DNA from: Crenobacter cavernae | GTDB taxonomy: Bacteria > Pseudomonadota > Gammaproteobacteria > Burkholderiales > Chromobacteriaceae | Length of the DNA: 64,000 bases | Assembly: GCF_003355495.1 (NCBI RefSeq) | Contig: NZ_CP031337.1 | Location: forward strand, 1-64,000 | Direction of reading: 5' to 3' | Shown: positions 8,781 to 19,327 of the stretch, in pieces | Layout of the letters: every line of letters begins with the position of its first letter | How positions within the stretch are numbered: position 1 is the stretch's first letter | Translations under genes and position numbers: made by a program | Notes under the pieces: model-generated | Told to the model about the DNA's origin: nothing | The model's database searches: none | Seen by the model: the letters and a program-made list of their open reading frames with translations, nothing else

Positions 8781-10601
8781 ATGAGCGATCACTCGACCCA
8801 AGCCCAAGCGGCGACCCCCAGCGGCCCGCAAGCGATGACCCCTTCGGAAGCCTTCGTCGAAACCCTGGCCGCCAACGGCGTGACCGACATGTTCGGCATC
8901 ATGGGCTCGGCCTTCATGGACGCGATGGACATCTTCGCGCCGGCCGGCATCCGCCTGATCCCGGTGGTGCACGAACAGGGCGCCGGCCACATGGCCGACG
9001 GCTACGCGCGCGTGTCCGGCCGCCACGGCGTGGTGATCGGCCAGAACGGCCCCGGCATCAGCAATTGCGTGACGTCGATCGCCGCCGCCTACTGGGCGCA
9101 CAGCCCGGTGGTGATCGTCACCCCGGAGGCCGGCACCATGGGCATCGGCCTCGGCGGTTTCCAGGAGGCGAAGCAGCTGCCGATGTTCCAGGAGTTCACC
9201 AAGTACCAGGGCCACGTGACCCACCCGGCGCGGATGGCCGAGTTCACCGGCCGCTGCTTCGACCGCGCGATGGCCGAGATGGGGCCGACCCAACTCAACA
9301 TCCCGCGCGACTATTTCTACGGCGAGATCAAGGCCGAGATCCCGCAACCGCGCCGGCTCGACCGCGGCCCGGGCGGCGAGCAGAGCCTGAACGAGGCGGC
9401 CGAGCTGCTGGCTAACGCCAAATTCCCGGTGATCATTTCCGGCGGCGGCGTGGTGATGGCCGACGCCATCGACGAGTGCAAGGCGTTGGCCGAGCGCCTC
9501 GGCGCGCCGGTGGTCAACAGCTATCTGCACAACGATTCGTTCCCGGCCAGCCACCCGTTGTGGTGCGGCCCGCTCGGCTACCAGGGCAGCAAGGCGGCGA
9601 TGAAGCTGATCTCGCGCGCCGACGTGGTGGTGGCGCTCGGCTCGCGCCTCGGCCCGTTCGGCACGCTGCCGCAGCACGGCATGGACTACTGGCCGAAGGC
9701 CGCCAAGATCATCCAGATCGACGCCGACCACAAGATGCTCGGCCTGGTGAAGAAGATCTCGGTCGGCATCTGCGGCGACGCCAAGGCCGCCGCGATCGCG
9801 CTGACCGCACGCCTGGCGAACCGCACGCTCGCCTGCGACGCGTCGCGCGAGCAGCGCGCCGATGCGATCGCCACCGAGAAGGCGGCCTGGGAGAAGGAGC
9901 TCGACGACTGGACCCACGAGCGCGATCCGTTCAGCCTCGACATGATCGACGAGAACGCCAATGAAAGGACCTTCAACGGCGGCGAGTATTTGCACCCGCG
10001 CCAGGTGCTGCGCGAGCTCGAGAAGGCGATGCCGGACGATGTGATGGTGTCGACCGATATCGGCAACATCAACTCGGTCGCCAACAGCTATCTGCGCTTC
10101 GACAAGCCGCGCAGCTTCTTCGCCGCGATGAGCTGGGGCAACTGCGGCTACGCGTTCCCGACCATCATCGGCGCCAAGGTCGCCGCGCCGCACCGCCCGG
10201 CCGTCTCCTACGCCGGCGACGGCGCCTGGGGCATGAGCCTGATGGAAACCATGACCTGCGTCCGGCACCAGATCCCGGTCACCGCGGTGGTGTTCCACAA
10301 CCGCCAGTGGGGCGCCGAGAAGAAGAACCAGGTCGACTTCTACAACCGCCGCTTCGTCGCCGGCGAACTCGACAACCAGAGCTTCGCCGCCATCGCCCAA
10401 GCGATGGGCGCCGAAGGCATCGTGGTCGACCGGCTCGAGGACGTCGGCCCGGCGCTGAAGAAGGCGATCGACCTGCAGATGAACCACGGCAAGACCTGCA
10501 TCATCGAGATCCTGTGCACCCGCGAGCTCGGCGACCCGTTCCGTCGCGACGCGCTCGCCAAACCGGTGCGCCTGCTCGACAAGTATAAGGACTACGTTTG
10601 A
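8781..10601 (+). CDS. xsc: Sulfoacetaldehyde acetyltransferase, copy B (complete)
   Basis: A 606-residue ThDP-dependent enzyme of the acetolactate-synthase superfamily (EC 2.3.3.15) that cleaves sulfoacetaldehyde with phosphate to sulfite and acetyl phosphate. The N-terminal ThDP-Pyr domain includes GIMGSAFMDAMD and VVHEQGAGHMADGYARVSG with the expected catalytic Glu, the central domain follows, and the ThDP-binding domain has GDGAWGM in the C-terminal third. Length and motifs match true Xsc rather than acetolactate synthase. ATG 8781 has CGGAG upstream. It is divergent from an IclR-type gene with a good promoter between them. Its last 852 bases are almost identical to copy A. Confidence 0.95.
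   Translation: MSDHSTQAQAATPSGPQAMTPSEAFVETLAANGVTDMFGIMGSAFMDAMDIFAPAGIRLIPVVHEQGAGHMADGYARVSGRHGVVIGQNGPGISNCVTSIAAAYWAHSPVVIVTPEAGTMGIGLGGFQEAKQLPMFQEFTKYQGHVTHPARMAEFTGRCFDRAMAEMGPTQLNIPRDYFYGEIKAEIPQPRRLDRGPGGEQSLNEAAELLANAKFPVIISGGGVVMADAIDECKALAERLGAPVVNSYLHNDSFPASHPLWCGPLGYQGSKAAMKLISRADVVVALGSRLGPFGTLPQHGMDYWPKAAKIIQIDADHKMLGLVKKISVGICGDAKAAAIALTARLANRTLACDASREQRADAIATEKAAWEKELDDWTHERDPFSLDMIDENANERTFNGGEYLHPRQVLRELEKAMPDDVMVSTDIGNINSVANSYLRFDKPRSFFAAMSWGNCGYAFPTIIGAKVAAPHRPAVSYAGDGAWGMSLMETMTCVRHQIPVTAVVFHNRQWGAEKKNQVDFYNRRFVAGELDNQSFAAIAQAMGAEGIVVDRLEDVGPALKKAIDLQMNHGKTCIIEILCTRELGDPFRRDALAKPVRLLDKYKDYV
9747..10598 (+). repeat. Direct repeat, xsc copy B part (partner 1-852)
   Basis: Second member of the near-identical direct repeat described at bases 1-852. 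Confidence 0.95.
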
Positions 10602-10612
10602 AGCATGACCCC

Positions 10613-10645
10613 GGCCGTCGGCGCGGTGCATAGGCGCCGACGGCC
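10613..10645 (+). terminator. Strong GC hairpin after xsc copy B
   Basis: GGCCGTCGGCGC (10613-10624) pairs perfectly with GCGCCGACGGCC (10634-10645), 12 base pairs. No T-run follows, so it is either a weak terminator or a 3'-end stabiliser between xsc and the permease gene. Confidence 0.45.
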
Positions 10646-10762
10646 ACAAAGCCGAGCCCACCCGGAACGACCACGGATCCCAGGCTGCGCACGAACGCGG
10701 CCGGCATACACAACATACAAACCGTGGCGTCTACAACCGAGAAGCACAGGAGAAACAACAAG

Positions 10763-12193
10763 GTGATAAGCAAACCGCAGCATTCAACCGGGCTCCAGCA
10801 CAGCCTGAAGCAGCGCCACATGACCATGATCGCGCTGGGCGGCGTGATCGGCGCCGGCCTGTTCGTCGGCAGTGGCGTGGTCATCAAGTCCGCCGGCCCA
10901 GCAGCCGTCCTCTCCTTCCTCATCACCGGACTGCTCGTCGTGCTGGTGATGCGCATGCTCGGCGAAATGGCCGTCGCGCTGCCTACGGTCGGCTCCTTTT
11001 ACGAATACGCCCGCGAAGCCTGGCGCGACCGTCCGGCCGTGGGCGAGCTGGCCGGTTTCCTCACCGGCTGGATGTACTGGTACTTCTGGGTCATCGTCGT
11101 CGCGCTCGAGGCCGTCGCCGGCGCCGACCTGGTTCGCTTCTGGCTACCCGACGTCCCCACCTGGGCCATCAGCCTGGTCCTGCTGGTGCTGCTGACCCTG
11201 ACCAACCTGATCTCGGTGAAGTCTTTCGGCGAATTCGAGTTCTGGTTCGCCTCGATCAAGGTCGCGGCCATCGTCGTGTTCCTGTTCCTCGCCGGCCTGT
11301 ACGTGCTCGGCATGTGGCCGGGCGCCAGCGTCACCGTCAACAACCTCACCGCGCACGGCGGCTTTGCGCCACACGGCTTCGTGCCGGTGCTGACCGGCGC
11401 GGTAGCGGCGACCGGCTTCTATTTCGGCGCCGAGATCGTCACCATCGCCGCGGCGGAAACGGCCGAACCGCAAAAGGCCGTCGCCAAGGCGACCAACTCG
11501 GTCATCACGCGGGTACTGGTGTTCTACGTCGGCTCGGTGCTCTTGGTCGTCTGCCTGGTGCCGTGGAACTCGACCGCGATCTCGACGCCGTACGTCAGCG
11601 CGCTCAACGCGATGGGAATCCCGGCGGCGGCGCAGATCATGAACGCGGTGGTGCTGACCGCGGTGCTGTCGGCGCTGAATTCCGGCCTGTACGCCTCGTC
11701 GCGCATGCTGTTCGCCCTGACCAAGCGCGGTGACGCGCCCAAGTCGCTGGCCAAGCTGAGCCGCAACGGCGTGCCGGTCCGCGCCATCCTGTTCGCCACG
11801 CTGTTCGGCTACGCCGCAGTGGTGATGTCCTACGTCTCGCCGGACACGGTGTTCGCCTTCCTGGTCAACTCCTACGGCACGGTCGCCATCTTCGTCTACA
11901 TCCTGATCGCGATCTCACAACTGCGCCTGCGCGCCCGGCTCGAGCGCGAGGCGCCCGAACGGCTGAAGGTGAGGATGTGGGCGTACCCGTACCTGACCTA
12001 CGTCGCCATCGTCGGCATGATCGGCATCGTCGTCGCGATGGCCTTCATCCCCGACCAGCGCACCCCGCTTCTGCTCGGCGTGGCCAGCCTCGGCATCCTG
12101 CTTCTCGCCTACAGGGTGCGTCAGCACTTCCGCAAGCATTCCCCCTTAGTGCCACAGGCCGAAGACCCGCAAACCTCTTGCAACGAGCTATGA
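10763..12193 (+). CDS. Amino-acid permease (APC superfamily, GabP/AAT type)
   Basis: A 476-residue transporter with about 12 membrane segments. The first segment carries the family motif MIALGGVIGAGLFVGSG. GabP/AAT-type permeases are proton-coupled importers of amino acids such as GABA, proline or aromatic amino acids. GTG 10763 is chosen because AGGAGA lies nine bases upstream; an upstream in-frame GTG at 10724 lacks such a site. The position after xsc copy B suggests uptake of an amino-acid-like sulfonate (taurine, cysteate or homotaurine) or of a related amine, but substrate cannot be read from sequence. A clear terminator follows. Confidence 0.85.
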   Translation: MISKPQHSTGLQHSLKQRHMTMIALGGVIGAGLFVGSGVVIKSAGPAAVLSFLITGLLVVLVMRMLGEMAVALPTVGSFYEYAREAWRDRPAVGELAGFLTGWMYWYFWVIVVALEAVAGADLVRFWLPDVPTWAISLVLLVLLTLTNLISVKSFGEFEFWFASIKVAAIVVFLFLAGLYVLGMWPGASVTVNNLTAHGGFAPHGFVPVLTGAVAATGFYFGAEIVTIAAAETAEPQKAVAKATNSVITRVLVFYVGSVLLVVCLVPWNSTAISTPYVSALNAMGIPAAAQIMNAVVLTAVLSALNSGLYASSRMLFALTKRGDAPKSLAKLSRNGVPVRAILFATLFGYAAVVMSYVSPDTVFAFLVNSYGTVAIFVYILIAISQLRLRARLEREAPERLKVRMWAYPYLTYVAIVGMIGIVVAMAFIPDQRTPLLLGVASLGILLLAYRVRQHFRKHSPLVPQAEDPQTSCNEL

Positions 12194-12222
12194 CACAACT
12201 TCTCGTCCCCTAAGCCCTCCAC

Positions 12223-12261
12223 GCAGGCCGCCAAAGGAAACGCTGGCGGCCTGCGGTCTTT
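12223..12261 (+). terminator. Rho-independent terminator after the permease gene
   Basis: GCAGGCCGCCA (12223-12233) pairs with TGGCGGCCTGC (12244-12254), followed by GGTCTTTCT. Confidence 0.8.
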
Positions 12262-12298
12262 CTGCCTCCCCGTCAGCTTCCCCTCCACCAAAATCAAT

Positions 12299-12368
12299 CA
12301 TTAATCGATACAAAAAGTATCGATTAATGAAATTTACTATTGATGTTTGCGCCGCCAGCCGATAGAGT
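12299..12368 (+). promoter_or_regulatory. YeiH-gene promoter with 13-bp perfect palindrome
   Basis: CATTAATCGATAC (12299-12311) and GTATCGATTAATG (12317-12329) form a perfect inverted repeat around AAAAA. Overlapping its right arm is ATTAATGAAATTT (12323-12335), followed after five bases by -35 TTGATG (12340-12345), a 17-base spacer and -10 TAGAGT (12363-12368). Spacing matches the xsc copy B promoter. Downstream at 12384-12404 is another block with TTTATCGAAAT and AATTGTACC. I infer operators for an IclR-type protein. Confidence 0.55.
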
Positions 12369-12465
12369 TGGGTTTAAATTCCATTTATCGAAATGAATTG
12401 TACCGGTATTTGTATAAGCAATCACAGCACGGCATCCCGACGACCCTGACCCGGAGACCGACCCG

Positions 12466-13503
12466 ATGATTTCCCAAAATACCCTCGCGCAGCCCGTGAT
12501 GTTCGCGCAGACCCGCGCCCTGTTCCCCGGTTTCATGCTCTGTGGCGTGATCGGCCTCGCCGCCACCTTCGTCTCGGAACACTACGGCGGCCCGCAATTC
12601 CTCTACGCCCTGCTGATCGGCATCGCCTTCCATTTCCTGACCGAGAACGCCAAGTGCCTGCCCGGCATCGAGGCCTCGGCGAAAAAGCTGGTGCGTGTTG
12701 GCGTGGCCCTGCTCGGTGTGCGCATCGCCGCCAGCGACGTCAGCGACCTGGGCGTCGCCGGTGTCGCCGCGCTGGTCGGCGCCGTGATCCTGACCATCTC
12801 GTTCGGCGTCGTGTTCGCCCGCGTGCTGAAACTGCCGCCGATGCTCGGCCTGCTCTCCGGCGGCGGTACCGGCATCTGCGGCATCTCGGCCACGCTCGCC
12901 ATCTCGTCGACGCTGCCGCAGACCCATGACAACGAACGCTACACCCTGCTGACCGCCATCGGCATCGCCGCCTTCTCCACCCTGGCCATGGTGCTGTATC
13001 CGCTGATCGTCACCCACTTAGGACTCGATACGCAGGAGGCAGGACTGTTCCTCGGCGGCTCGATCCACGACGTGTCGCAGGTGGTTGGCGCCGGCTACAT
13101 CCTCTCGCCGGCCGTCGGTGACGCCGCCACACTGGCGAAGATGTTCCGTGTCGCCATGCTGATGCCGGTGGTGATGATCCTGGCGCTGGGGTTCCATTCC
13201 CGCCGCAAAGAGACTGCCGGTGCCAACAGCGCCAAGACGCCGCTGGTACCGGTGTTCCTGCTGGTGTTCGCCGCCCTGGTGGTGATCAACAGCCTGGGCT
13301 GGATCCCACACGCCGTCGTCACCGGCTGCTCGGAAATCTCGCGCTGGTGCCTGGTCATCTCGATCGCCGCGCTGGGGGTGAAGACCTCGTTCCAGAAGCT
13401 GGCCGAGCTGGGCTGGAAGCCGATCATCCTGCTGTCCGGCGAAACAGTTTTCGTCGCCGTGTACATGCTGGTGGTGGTCTACCTGCTGCGTACCTTCGGC
13501 TGA
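12466..13503 (+). CDS. YeiH-family putative sulfate/sulfite exporter
   Basis: A 345-residue membrane protein of the UPF0324/YeiH family (putative sulfate exporter, PSE) with about 10 hydrophobic segments. The family stretches GGTGICGISATLA and GGSIHDVSQVVGAG are visible. Members are commonly found near taurine and sulfoacetate genes and are proposed to export the sulfate or sulfite end product. The gene has its own promoter, resembling that of xsc copy B. The next gene, thiC, starts 135 bases later on the same strand with no terminator that I can see. Substrate is inferred from family and context. Confidence 0.8.
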   Translation: MISQNTLAQPVMFAQTRALFPGFMLCGVIGLAATFVSEHYGGPQFLYALLIGIAFHFLTENAKCLPGIEASAKKLVRVGVALLGVRIAASDVSDLGVAGVAALVGAVILTISFGVVFARVLKLPPMLGLLSGGGTGICGISATLAISSTLPQTHDNERYTLLTAIGIAAFSTLAMVLYPLIVTHLGLDTQEAGLFLGGSIHDVSQVVGAGYILSPAVGDAATLAKMFRVAMLMPVVMILALGFHSRRKETAGANSAKTPLVPVFLLVFAALVVINSLGWIPHAVVTGCSEISRWCLVISIAALGVKTSFQKLAELGWKPIILLSGETVFVAVYMLVVVYLLRTFG

Positions 13504-13638
13504 CCCAGCTGCCGCCACTGCCGCTGCGGCGCCGTCCGGGCGCCAGCGGGGCGGTGGCCGGCCACGACGCTCTTTCTACTGCCGTATTTGAAGTTGCTAC
13601 CGCGTGCCGGCCCTATCCGGCCGCGACCAGGAGAGCCC

Positions 13639-15555
<1,917 letters not shown>

Positions 15556-15568
15556 GCGCTTTGTCAAA

Positions 15569-15607
15569 AGGTTGGCCGAGCTTTGCAGGAAAAGGCTCGG
15601 CCAACCT
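15569..15607. terminator. Terminator built from two GGTTGGCCGAG words
   Basis: AGGTTGGCCGAGC (15569-15581) and its exact complement GCTCGGCCAACCT (15595-15607) form a 13-bp stem with a 13-base loop between thiC and thiS. The same word builds the terminator at 26240-26269. No strong T-run follows, so it may act as an attenuator within the thi genes. Confidence 0.65.
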
Positions 15608-15640
15608 AGCCCACTAAGTCATCAACCCTCAGGAGCACGC

Positions 15641-15844
15641 ATGCATACCGTACTAGTCAACGGCGAACAGACCGAGCTGGCCGCCCGCACCTCGGTCCGC
15701 GATCTACTGGAAAAGATGGACTTGCTGGAACGAAGGGTGGCCGTCGAACGCAACGGCGGCATCGTGCCGCGCAGCCGGCACGGCGAAACCTGGCTCATCG
15801 AGGGCGACCGAATCGAAATCATCGTCGCCGTCGGCGGCGGCTGA
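15641..15844 (+). CDS. thiS: Sulfur carrier protein ThiS
   Basis: A 67-residue ubiquitin-like protein that carries sulfur as a C-terminal thiocarboxylate for thiazole formation by ThiG. It starts MHTVLVNGE and ends in VAVGGG, with the Gly-Gly tail expected for adenylation. ATG 15641 has AGGAG upstream. It sits 44 bases before thiG. The activating ThiF/MoeB is not in the window. Confidence 0.93.
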   Translation: MHTVLVNGEQTELAARTSVRDLLEKMDLLERRVAVERNGGIVPRSRHGETWLIEGDRIEIIVAVGGG

Positions 15845-15888
15845 GCCGCGACGCACCTTAATACCAATTATTTTCGCAGGGAGTCGAC

Positions 15889-16686
15889 ATGCACGATCCG
15901 CTCATCATCGCCGGCAAGACCTATTCGTCCCGTTTGCTGGTCGGTACCGGCAAGTACAAGGACTTCGCCGAGACCAAAGAAGCCGTCGACGAGGCCGGCG
16001 CCGAGATCATCACGGTCGCGATCCGGCGCACCAATATCGGCCAGAACCCGGGCGAGCCCAGCCTGCTCGACGTACTGCCGCCGTCTCGATATACGCTGCT
16101 GCCGAACACCGCCGGCTGCTACACCGCCGAGGATGCCGTCCGCACGCTGCGCCTGGCGCGCGAACTGCTGGACGGGCACAGCCTCGTGAAGCTCGAGGTG
16201 CTGGGTAACGCCGACAACCTCTACCCGAACATGCCCGAGACGCTGAAGGCGGCAGAGATACTGGTCGGAGAAGGCTTCGATGTGATGGTCTACTGCTCGG
16301 ACGACCCGATCCAGGCCAAGCGGCTCGAGGAAATCGGCTGCGTCGCGGTGATGCCGCTGGCGTCGATCATCGGCTCCGGCATGGGCATCCTGAATCCGTG
16401 GAACCTGCGGCTCATCATCGACAACGCAAAAGTGCCGGTACTGGTCGACGCGGGGGTAGGCACCGCGTCGGATGCTGCCATAGCGATGGAGCTCGGCTGC
16501 GATGCGGTGTTGATGAACTCGGCGATTGCGCACGCCAAGCAGCCGGTCTTGATGGCCGGCGCGATGAAGCACGCGGTCCAGGCCGGGCGCAAGGCCTTCC
16601 TCGCCGGCCGCATGCCGAGAAAACTCTACAGTGCATCGCCGTCCTCCCCTACCAGCGGAATGATCGCCCCCTCCGGGGGACAATGA
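15889..16686 (+). CDS. thiG: Thiazole synthase
   Basis: A 265-residue TIM-barrel enzyme that condenses deoxyxylulose phosphate, dehydroglycine and ThiS-carried sulfur into the thiazole phosphate of thiamine. Family landmarks are SRLLVGTGKYKDF near the N-terminus, the ITVAIRR strand with Arg residues, the KLEVLGN stretch with the Schiff-base Lys, and PVLVDAGVGTASDAA. The start at ATG 15889 has GGGAG upstream. It forms a unit with thiS and thiE. Confidence 0.96.
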   Translation: MHDPLIIAGKTYSSRLLVGTGKYKDFAETKEAVDEAGAEIITVAIRRTNIGQNPGEPSLLDVLPPSRYTLLPNTAGCYTAEDAVRTLRLARELLDGHSLVKLEVLGNADNLYPNMPETLKAAEILVGEGFDVMVYCSDDPIQAKRLEEIGCVAVMPLASIIGSGMGILNPWNLRLIIDNAKVPVLVDAGVGTASDAAIAMELGCDAVLMNSAIAHAKQPVLMAGAMKHAVQAGRKAFLAGRMPRKLYSASPSSPTSGMIAPSGGQ

Positions 16687-16693
16687 ATGCGAC

Positions 16694-16714
16694 GGCCGCC
16701 GACTATCGGCGGCC
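16694..16714 (+). terminator. Short GC hairpin between thiG and thiE
   Basis: GGCCGCCGA (16694-16702) pairs with TCGGCGGCC (16706-16714) around CTA. No T-run follows, so an RNA-processing or attenuation role is as likely as termination. Confidence 0.4.
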
Positions 16715-16735
16715 ACCAATAGAAGGGCCCTCGCC

Positions 16736-17443
16736 ATGCTCTCCATAACGTCGGCCTCGGCGTCAACGCTGGACGGCCTGTATGCCATCACTCCCGACAC
16801 CCCGGACAGCGACTGGCTTATGCCTCGGGTCTCGGCGGTACTGGCCGGCGGAGCACGCATCGTGCAATACCGCAGCAAATCGCAAGATACCGGCCTGCGG
16901 CGGGAACAGGCCACAGAAACTCAAGCCCTGTGCCGAGAACACCGTGCGCTTTTCATCGTCAACGACGACGTGAGGTTGGCCGAGCGACTGGGCGCCGACG
17001 GCGTACACGTCGGGCGCAGCGACACCAGCGTTACCGAAGCGCGCCGCCTGCTCGGACCGCAAGCGATCATCGGCGCGACCTGCCATGACCGGCCCGAGCT
17101 GGCCAGACAGGCGGTGAGCGCCGGCGCCAGCTACGTGGCCTTCGGCGCCGTCTTTCCCTCGGGCACCAAACCGGACGTGGTCTCCGCCCCGCTGACCCTG
17201 TTTGCTGACATCCCCCCACTGGGCGTCCCGGTCGCCGCCATCGGCGGAATCACCGTGGAGAACGCCGGCCTCGCGTGGGAAACGGGGACAAACATGCTGG
17301 CGGTGATAGGGGGGCTTTTCGATACGGCCGACCCTGCTGCGGCCGCTCGCGCCATCCTCGCCGCACGCCGATGGCCGATGCTCTCAAGGAGACTGCCGCA
17401 GCAGCACCAGCACGACTCGCTGGCCCGGCGAGGAAAGCCGTGA
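16736..17443 (+). CDS. thiE: Thiamine phosphate synthase
   Basis: A 235-residue enzyme that joins HMP-diphosphate and thiazole phosphate to thiamine phosphate. Motifs include IVQYRSK, LFIVNDDVRLAERLGADGVHVG, the ATCHD strand, FGAVFPSGTKP and AIGGI. It is ~25 residues longer than usual at the C-terminus, with a basic Gln/Arg-rich tail after the last barrel helix, which may mean the 3' end has been altered. thiD and thiL are not in the window. The gene contains one GGTTGGCCGAG word at 16975-16985. Confidence 0.93.
   Translation: MLSITSASASTLDGLYAITPDTPDSDWLMPRVSAVLAGGARIVQYRSKSQDTGLRREQATETQALCREHRALFIVNDDVRLAERLGADGVHVGRSDTSVTEARRLLGPQAIIGATCHDRPELARQAVSAGASYVAFGAVFPSGTKPDVVSAPLTLFADIPPLGVPVAAIGGITVENAGLAWETGTNMLAVIGGLFDTADPAAAARAILAARRWPMLSRRLPQQHQHDSLARRGKP
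16973..16985 (+). repeat. Single copy of the GGTTGGCCGAG word
   Basis: AGGTTGGCCGAGC occurs inside thiE, identical over 13 bases to one arm of the thiC terminator. Confidence 0.5.
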
Positions 17444-17645
17444 AGCCAGGCCAGGCCGAACGACAAGGCTCAAGAACCGGAAAGCAAGCAAACCGGACGA
17501 CTCGGAGATCGCCAATGCGCCCAACCCCGCCGGCGCGGCGATTCTGCGCGGTCATTTCGAGGATGAGGCGATCCACCCTTTCGGCCTGCTGCTCGCCGCC
17601 CTGCCGCCCACGATCATCGCGATACTGGCTTTTCGACTGCTCTGA
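17372..17645 (+). pseudogene. Possible frameshifted small membrane protein after thiE
   Basis: An ATG at 17372 inside thiE begins a frame reading MADALKETAAAAPARLA. About 90 bases on, a different frame reads KPDDSEIANAPNPAGAAILR and ends with a hydrophobic tail LLAALPPTIIAILAFRLL and TGA at 17643. Joined by one frameshift they would make a ~90-residue protein with one C-terminal membrane segment. I recognise no family. The rest of the space to the TauR-type gene at 17819 shows no other feature. Low confidence: it may be non-coding. Confidence 0.25.
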
Positions 17646-17818
17646 AATACACCGCTGAATGGACCGCTCGTCGAGGGACAGAGCGCAGCTTCCACGACGG
17701 CGCCTTGGTAAAGGCCCGGGACAGCCATTCTGCGGGAGGACCTGCATACCAATACGCCCGACAGATCGGTTAATCTGAAACAGCGTTTTGAACCGGCATT
17801 CGACACGGAAAGTGAGCA

Positions 17819-19327
17819 ATGAGTACCAAGTTGATCGGCACGATGTGGGGCCAGCTTTTCCAGCAACACACCCAAAGCGGAATGAGCCTGCAGGGAAAGA
17901 TTCGCCAGATGCTCGTTTCGGCCATCCTCGACGGGCAACTACCGGTGGGCGTCCCGCTGCCGTCCAGCCGCGAACTGTCCGGTCAGCTCGGTGTGGCCCG
18001 CAACACCGTGGTGCTCGCCTATCAACAGCTGGTCGACGAAGGCTATCTCGTCTCGCGCGAGCGCAGCGGCTACTTCGTCAACGCAGACATCCTCGCCGGT
18101 CGCATGGCGCCCAAAGTCGTACCGCAAGACAAACCCCATACCAACGAGCCCGACTGGGAAAGACGCTTCGTCTTCCGCCCCACCCGGCAACGCAACATCG
18201 TCAAGCGCGCAAACTGGCAGGACTATCCCTACCCCTTCATCTACGGACAGTACGACCCCATCCTGTTTCCCACCGCCGACTGGCGCGAATGCAGCCTGAA
18301 GGCGCTCAGCGTCCTCGACATCCACGAGTGGGCGCAGGACATGATCCTGCGCGACGACGAATCGCTGGTTCAGCAGATCCGCACCCGGGTGCTGCCGCGG
18401 CGCGGGGTGTGGGCGTCGGCCGACGAAATCGTCGTGACGGTGGGCGCCCAACAGGCGCTGTATCTATTGGCCGACCTGCTGGTCAGCCCCGACACCCCGG
18501 TCGGGATCGAGGACCCGGGCTACCCGGACGCCCGCCACATCTTCGGCAGCCGCACCTCGCATCTGCTGCCGCTGCCTGTCGACGAGGAAGGCCTCAAGGT
18601 CACCGGTGCATTGCATAACTGCGACTACGTCTACGTGACCCCCAGCCACCAATGCCCGACCACGGTGACGATGCCGCTCGCGCGGCGCGAAGCGCTGCTG
18701 CAGATGGCCGAAGACGCTGACTTCATCCTGATCGAGGACGACTACGAAAGCGAGAACCGCTTCGAGGGCGACCCGACGCCGACGCTCAAGAGTCTCGACC
18801 GCAACAACCGGGTGATCTACGTCGGCAGCCTGTCCAAGAGCCTTGCACCGGGTCTGCGTATCGGCTACATCGTCGGGCCGGCGGAATTGATCGCCGAACT
18901 GCGCGGGGTACGTCGTCTGATGCTGCGCCACCCGTCCGCCTACATCCAGCGCGCCTTCGCGCTGTTTCTCTCGCTCGGCCACTATGATTCGCACCTCAGG
19001 CGGCTGTCCGCCGCGCATCGGGAGCGGGCACAAGCCCTATCCGACGCGCTGGCCAGGCACCTGCCCGAAGTCCGCCCCGTTCCGATTACCGGTGGCGCGT
19101 CGTGCTGGATCGTCGGACCGGAATGGCTGGACGCCGAGGAGCTGAGCCAGCGCGCCGAAGAAAACGGCGTGCTGATCGAGCCGGGCAGCGTCTTTTTCAT
19201 GTCGACCGCGATGCCGCGCAACGGCTTCCGCCTCGGTTATTCGTCGATTCCGCTGGAAAAAATCGAACCCGGCATCCAGAAATTGGCCGAGGTGATGCGC
19301 ACATTAAAACCCTCGGCGTCTTCATAA
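17819..19327 (+). CDS. tauR: MocR-type (GntR/aminotransferase) regulator, probable TauR
   Basis: A 502-residue fusion of an N-terminal GntR winged helix (about residues 20-85, with PLPSSRELSGQLGVARNTV) and a fold-type I aminotransferase-like domain that binds PLP. The PLP lysine lies in GSLSKSLAPGLRIGYIVGP near residue 340, and IEDDYESE is the upstream Asp motif. In Rhodobacter and Paracoccus relatives, a MocR protein named TauR activates taurine genes. Here it is directly upstream of the taurine dehydrogenase and tauABC genes on the same strand, so I call it TauR with moderate certainty. The start ATG 17819 fits the family N-terminus. Confidence 0.8.
   Translation: MSTKLIGTMWGQLFQQHTQSGMSLQGKIRQMLVSAILDGQLPVGVPLPSSRELSGQLGVARNTVVLAYQQLVDEGYLVSRERSGYFVNADILAGRMAPKVVPQDKPHTNEPDWERRFVFRPTRQRNIVKRANWQDYPYPFIYGQYDPILFPTADWRECSLKALSVLDIHEWAQDMILRDDESLVQQIRTRVLPRRGVWASADEIVVTVGAQQALYLLADLLVSPDTPVGIEDPGYPDARHIFGSRTSHLLPLPVDEEGLKVTGALHNCDYVYVTPSHQCPTTVTMPLARREALLQMAEDADFILIEDDYESENRFEGDPTPTLKSLDRNNRVIYVGSLSKSLAPGLRIGYIVGPAELIAELRGVRRLMLRHPSAYIQRAFALFLSLGHYDSHLRRLSAAHRERAQALSDALARHLPEVRPVPITGGASCWIVGPEWLDAEELSQRAEENGVLIEPGSVFFMSTAMPRNGFRLGYSSIPLEKIEPGIQKLAEVMRTLKPSASS

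Noticed and set aside
8712..10661. Long minus-strand open frame (649 codons) opposite xsc copy B
   Set aside because: It is a shadow of a GC-rich gene: no family match, composition dominated by Arg, Ala, His and Asp. The same applies to the long frames opposite thiC (13597-15567) and hsdR (50533-52218).
13504..13638. Possible TPP riboswitch upstream of thiC
   Set aside because: No CTGAGA or the THI-box core that normally precedes thiC can be found in these bases.
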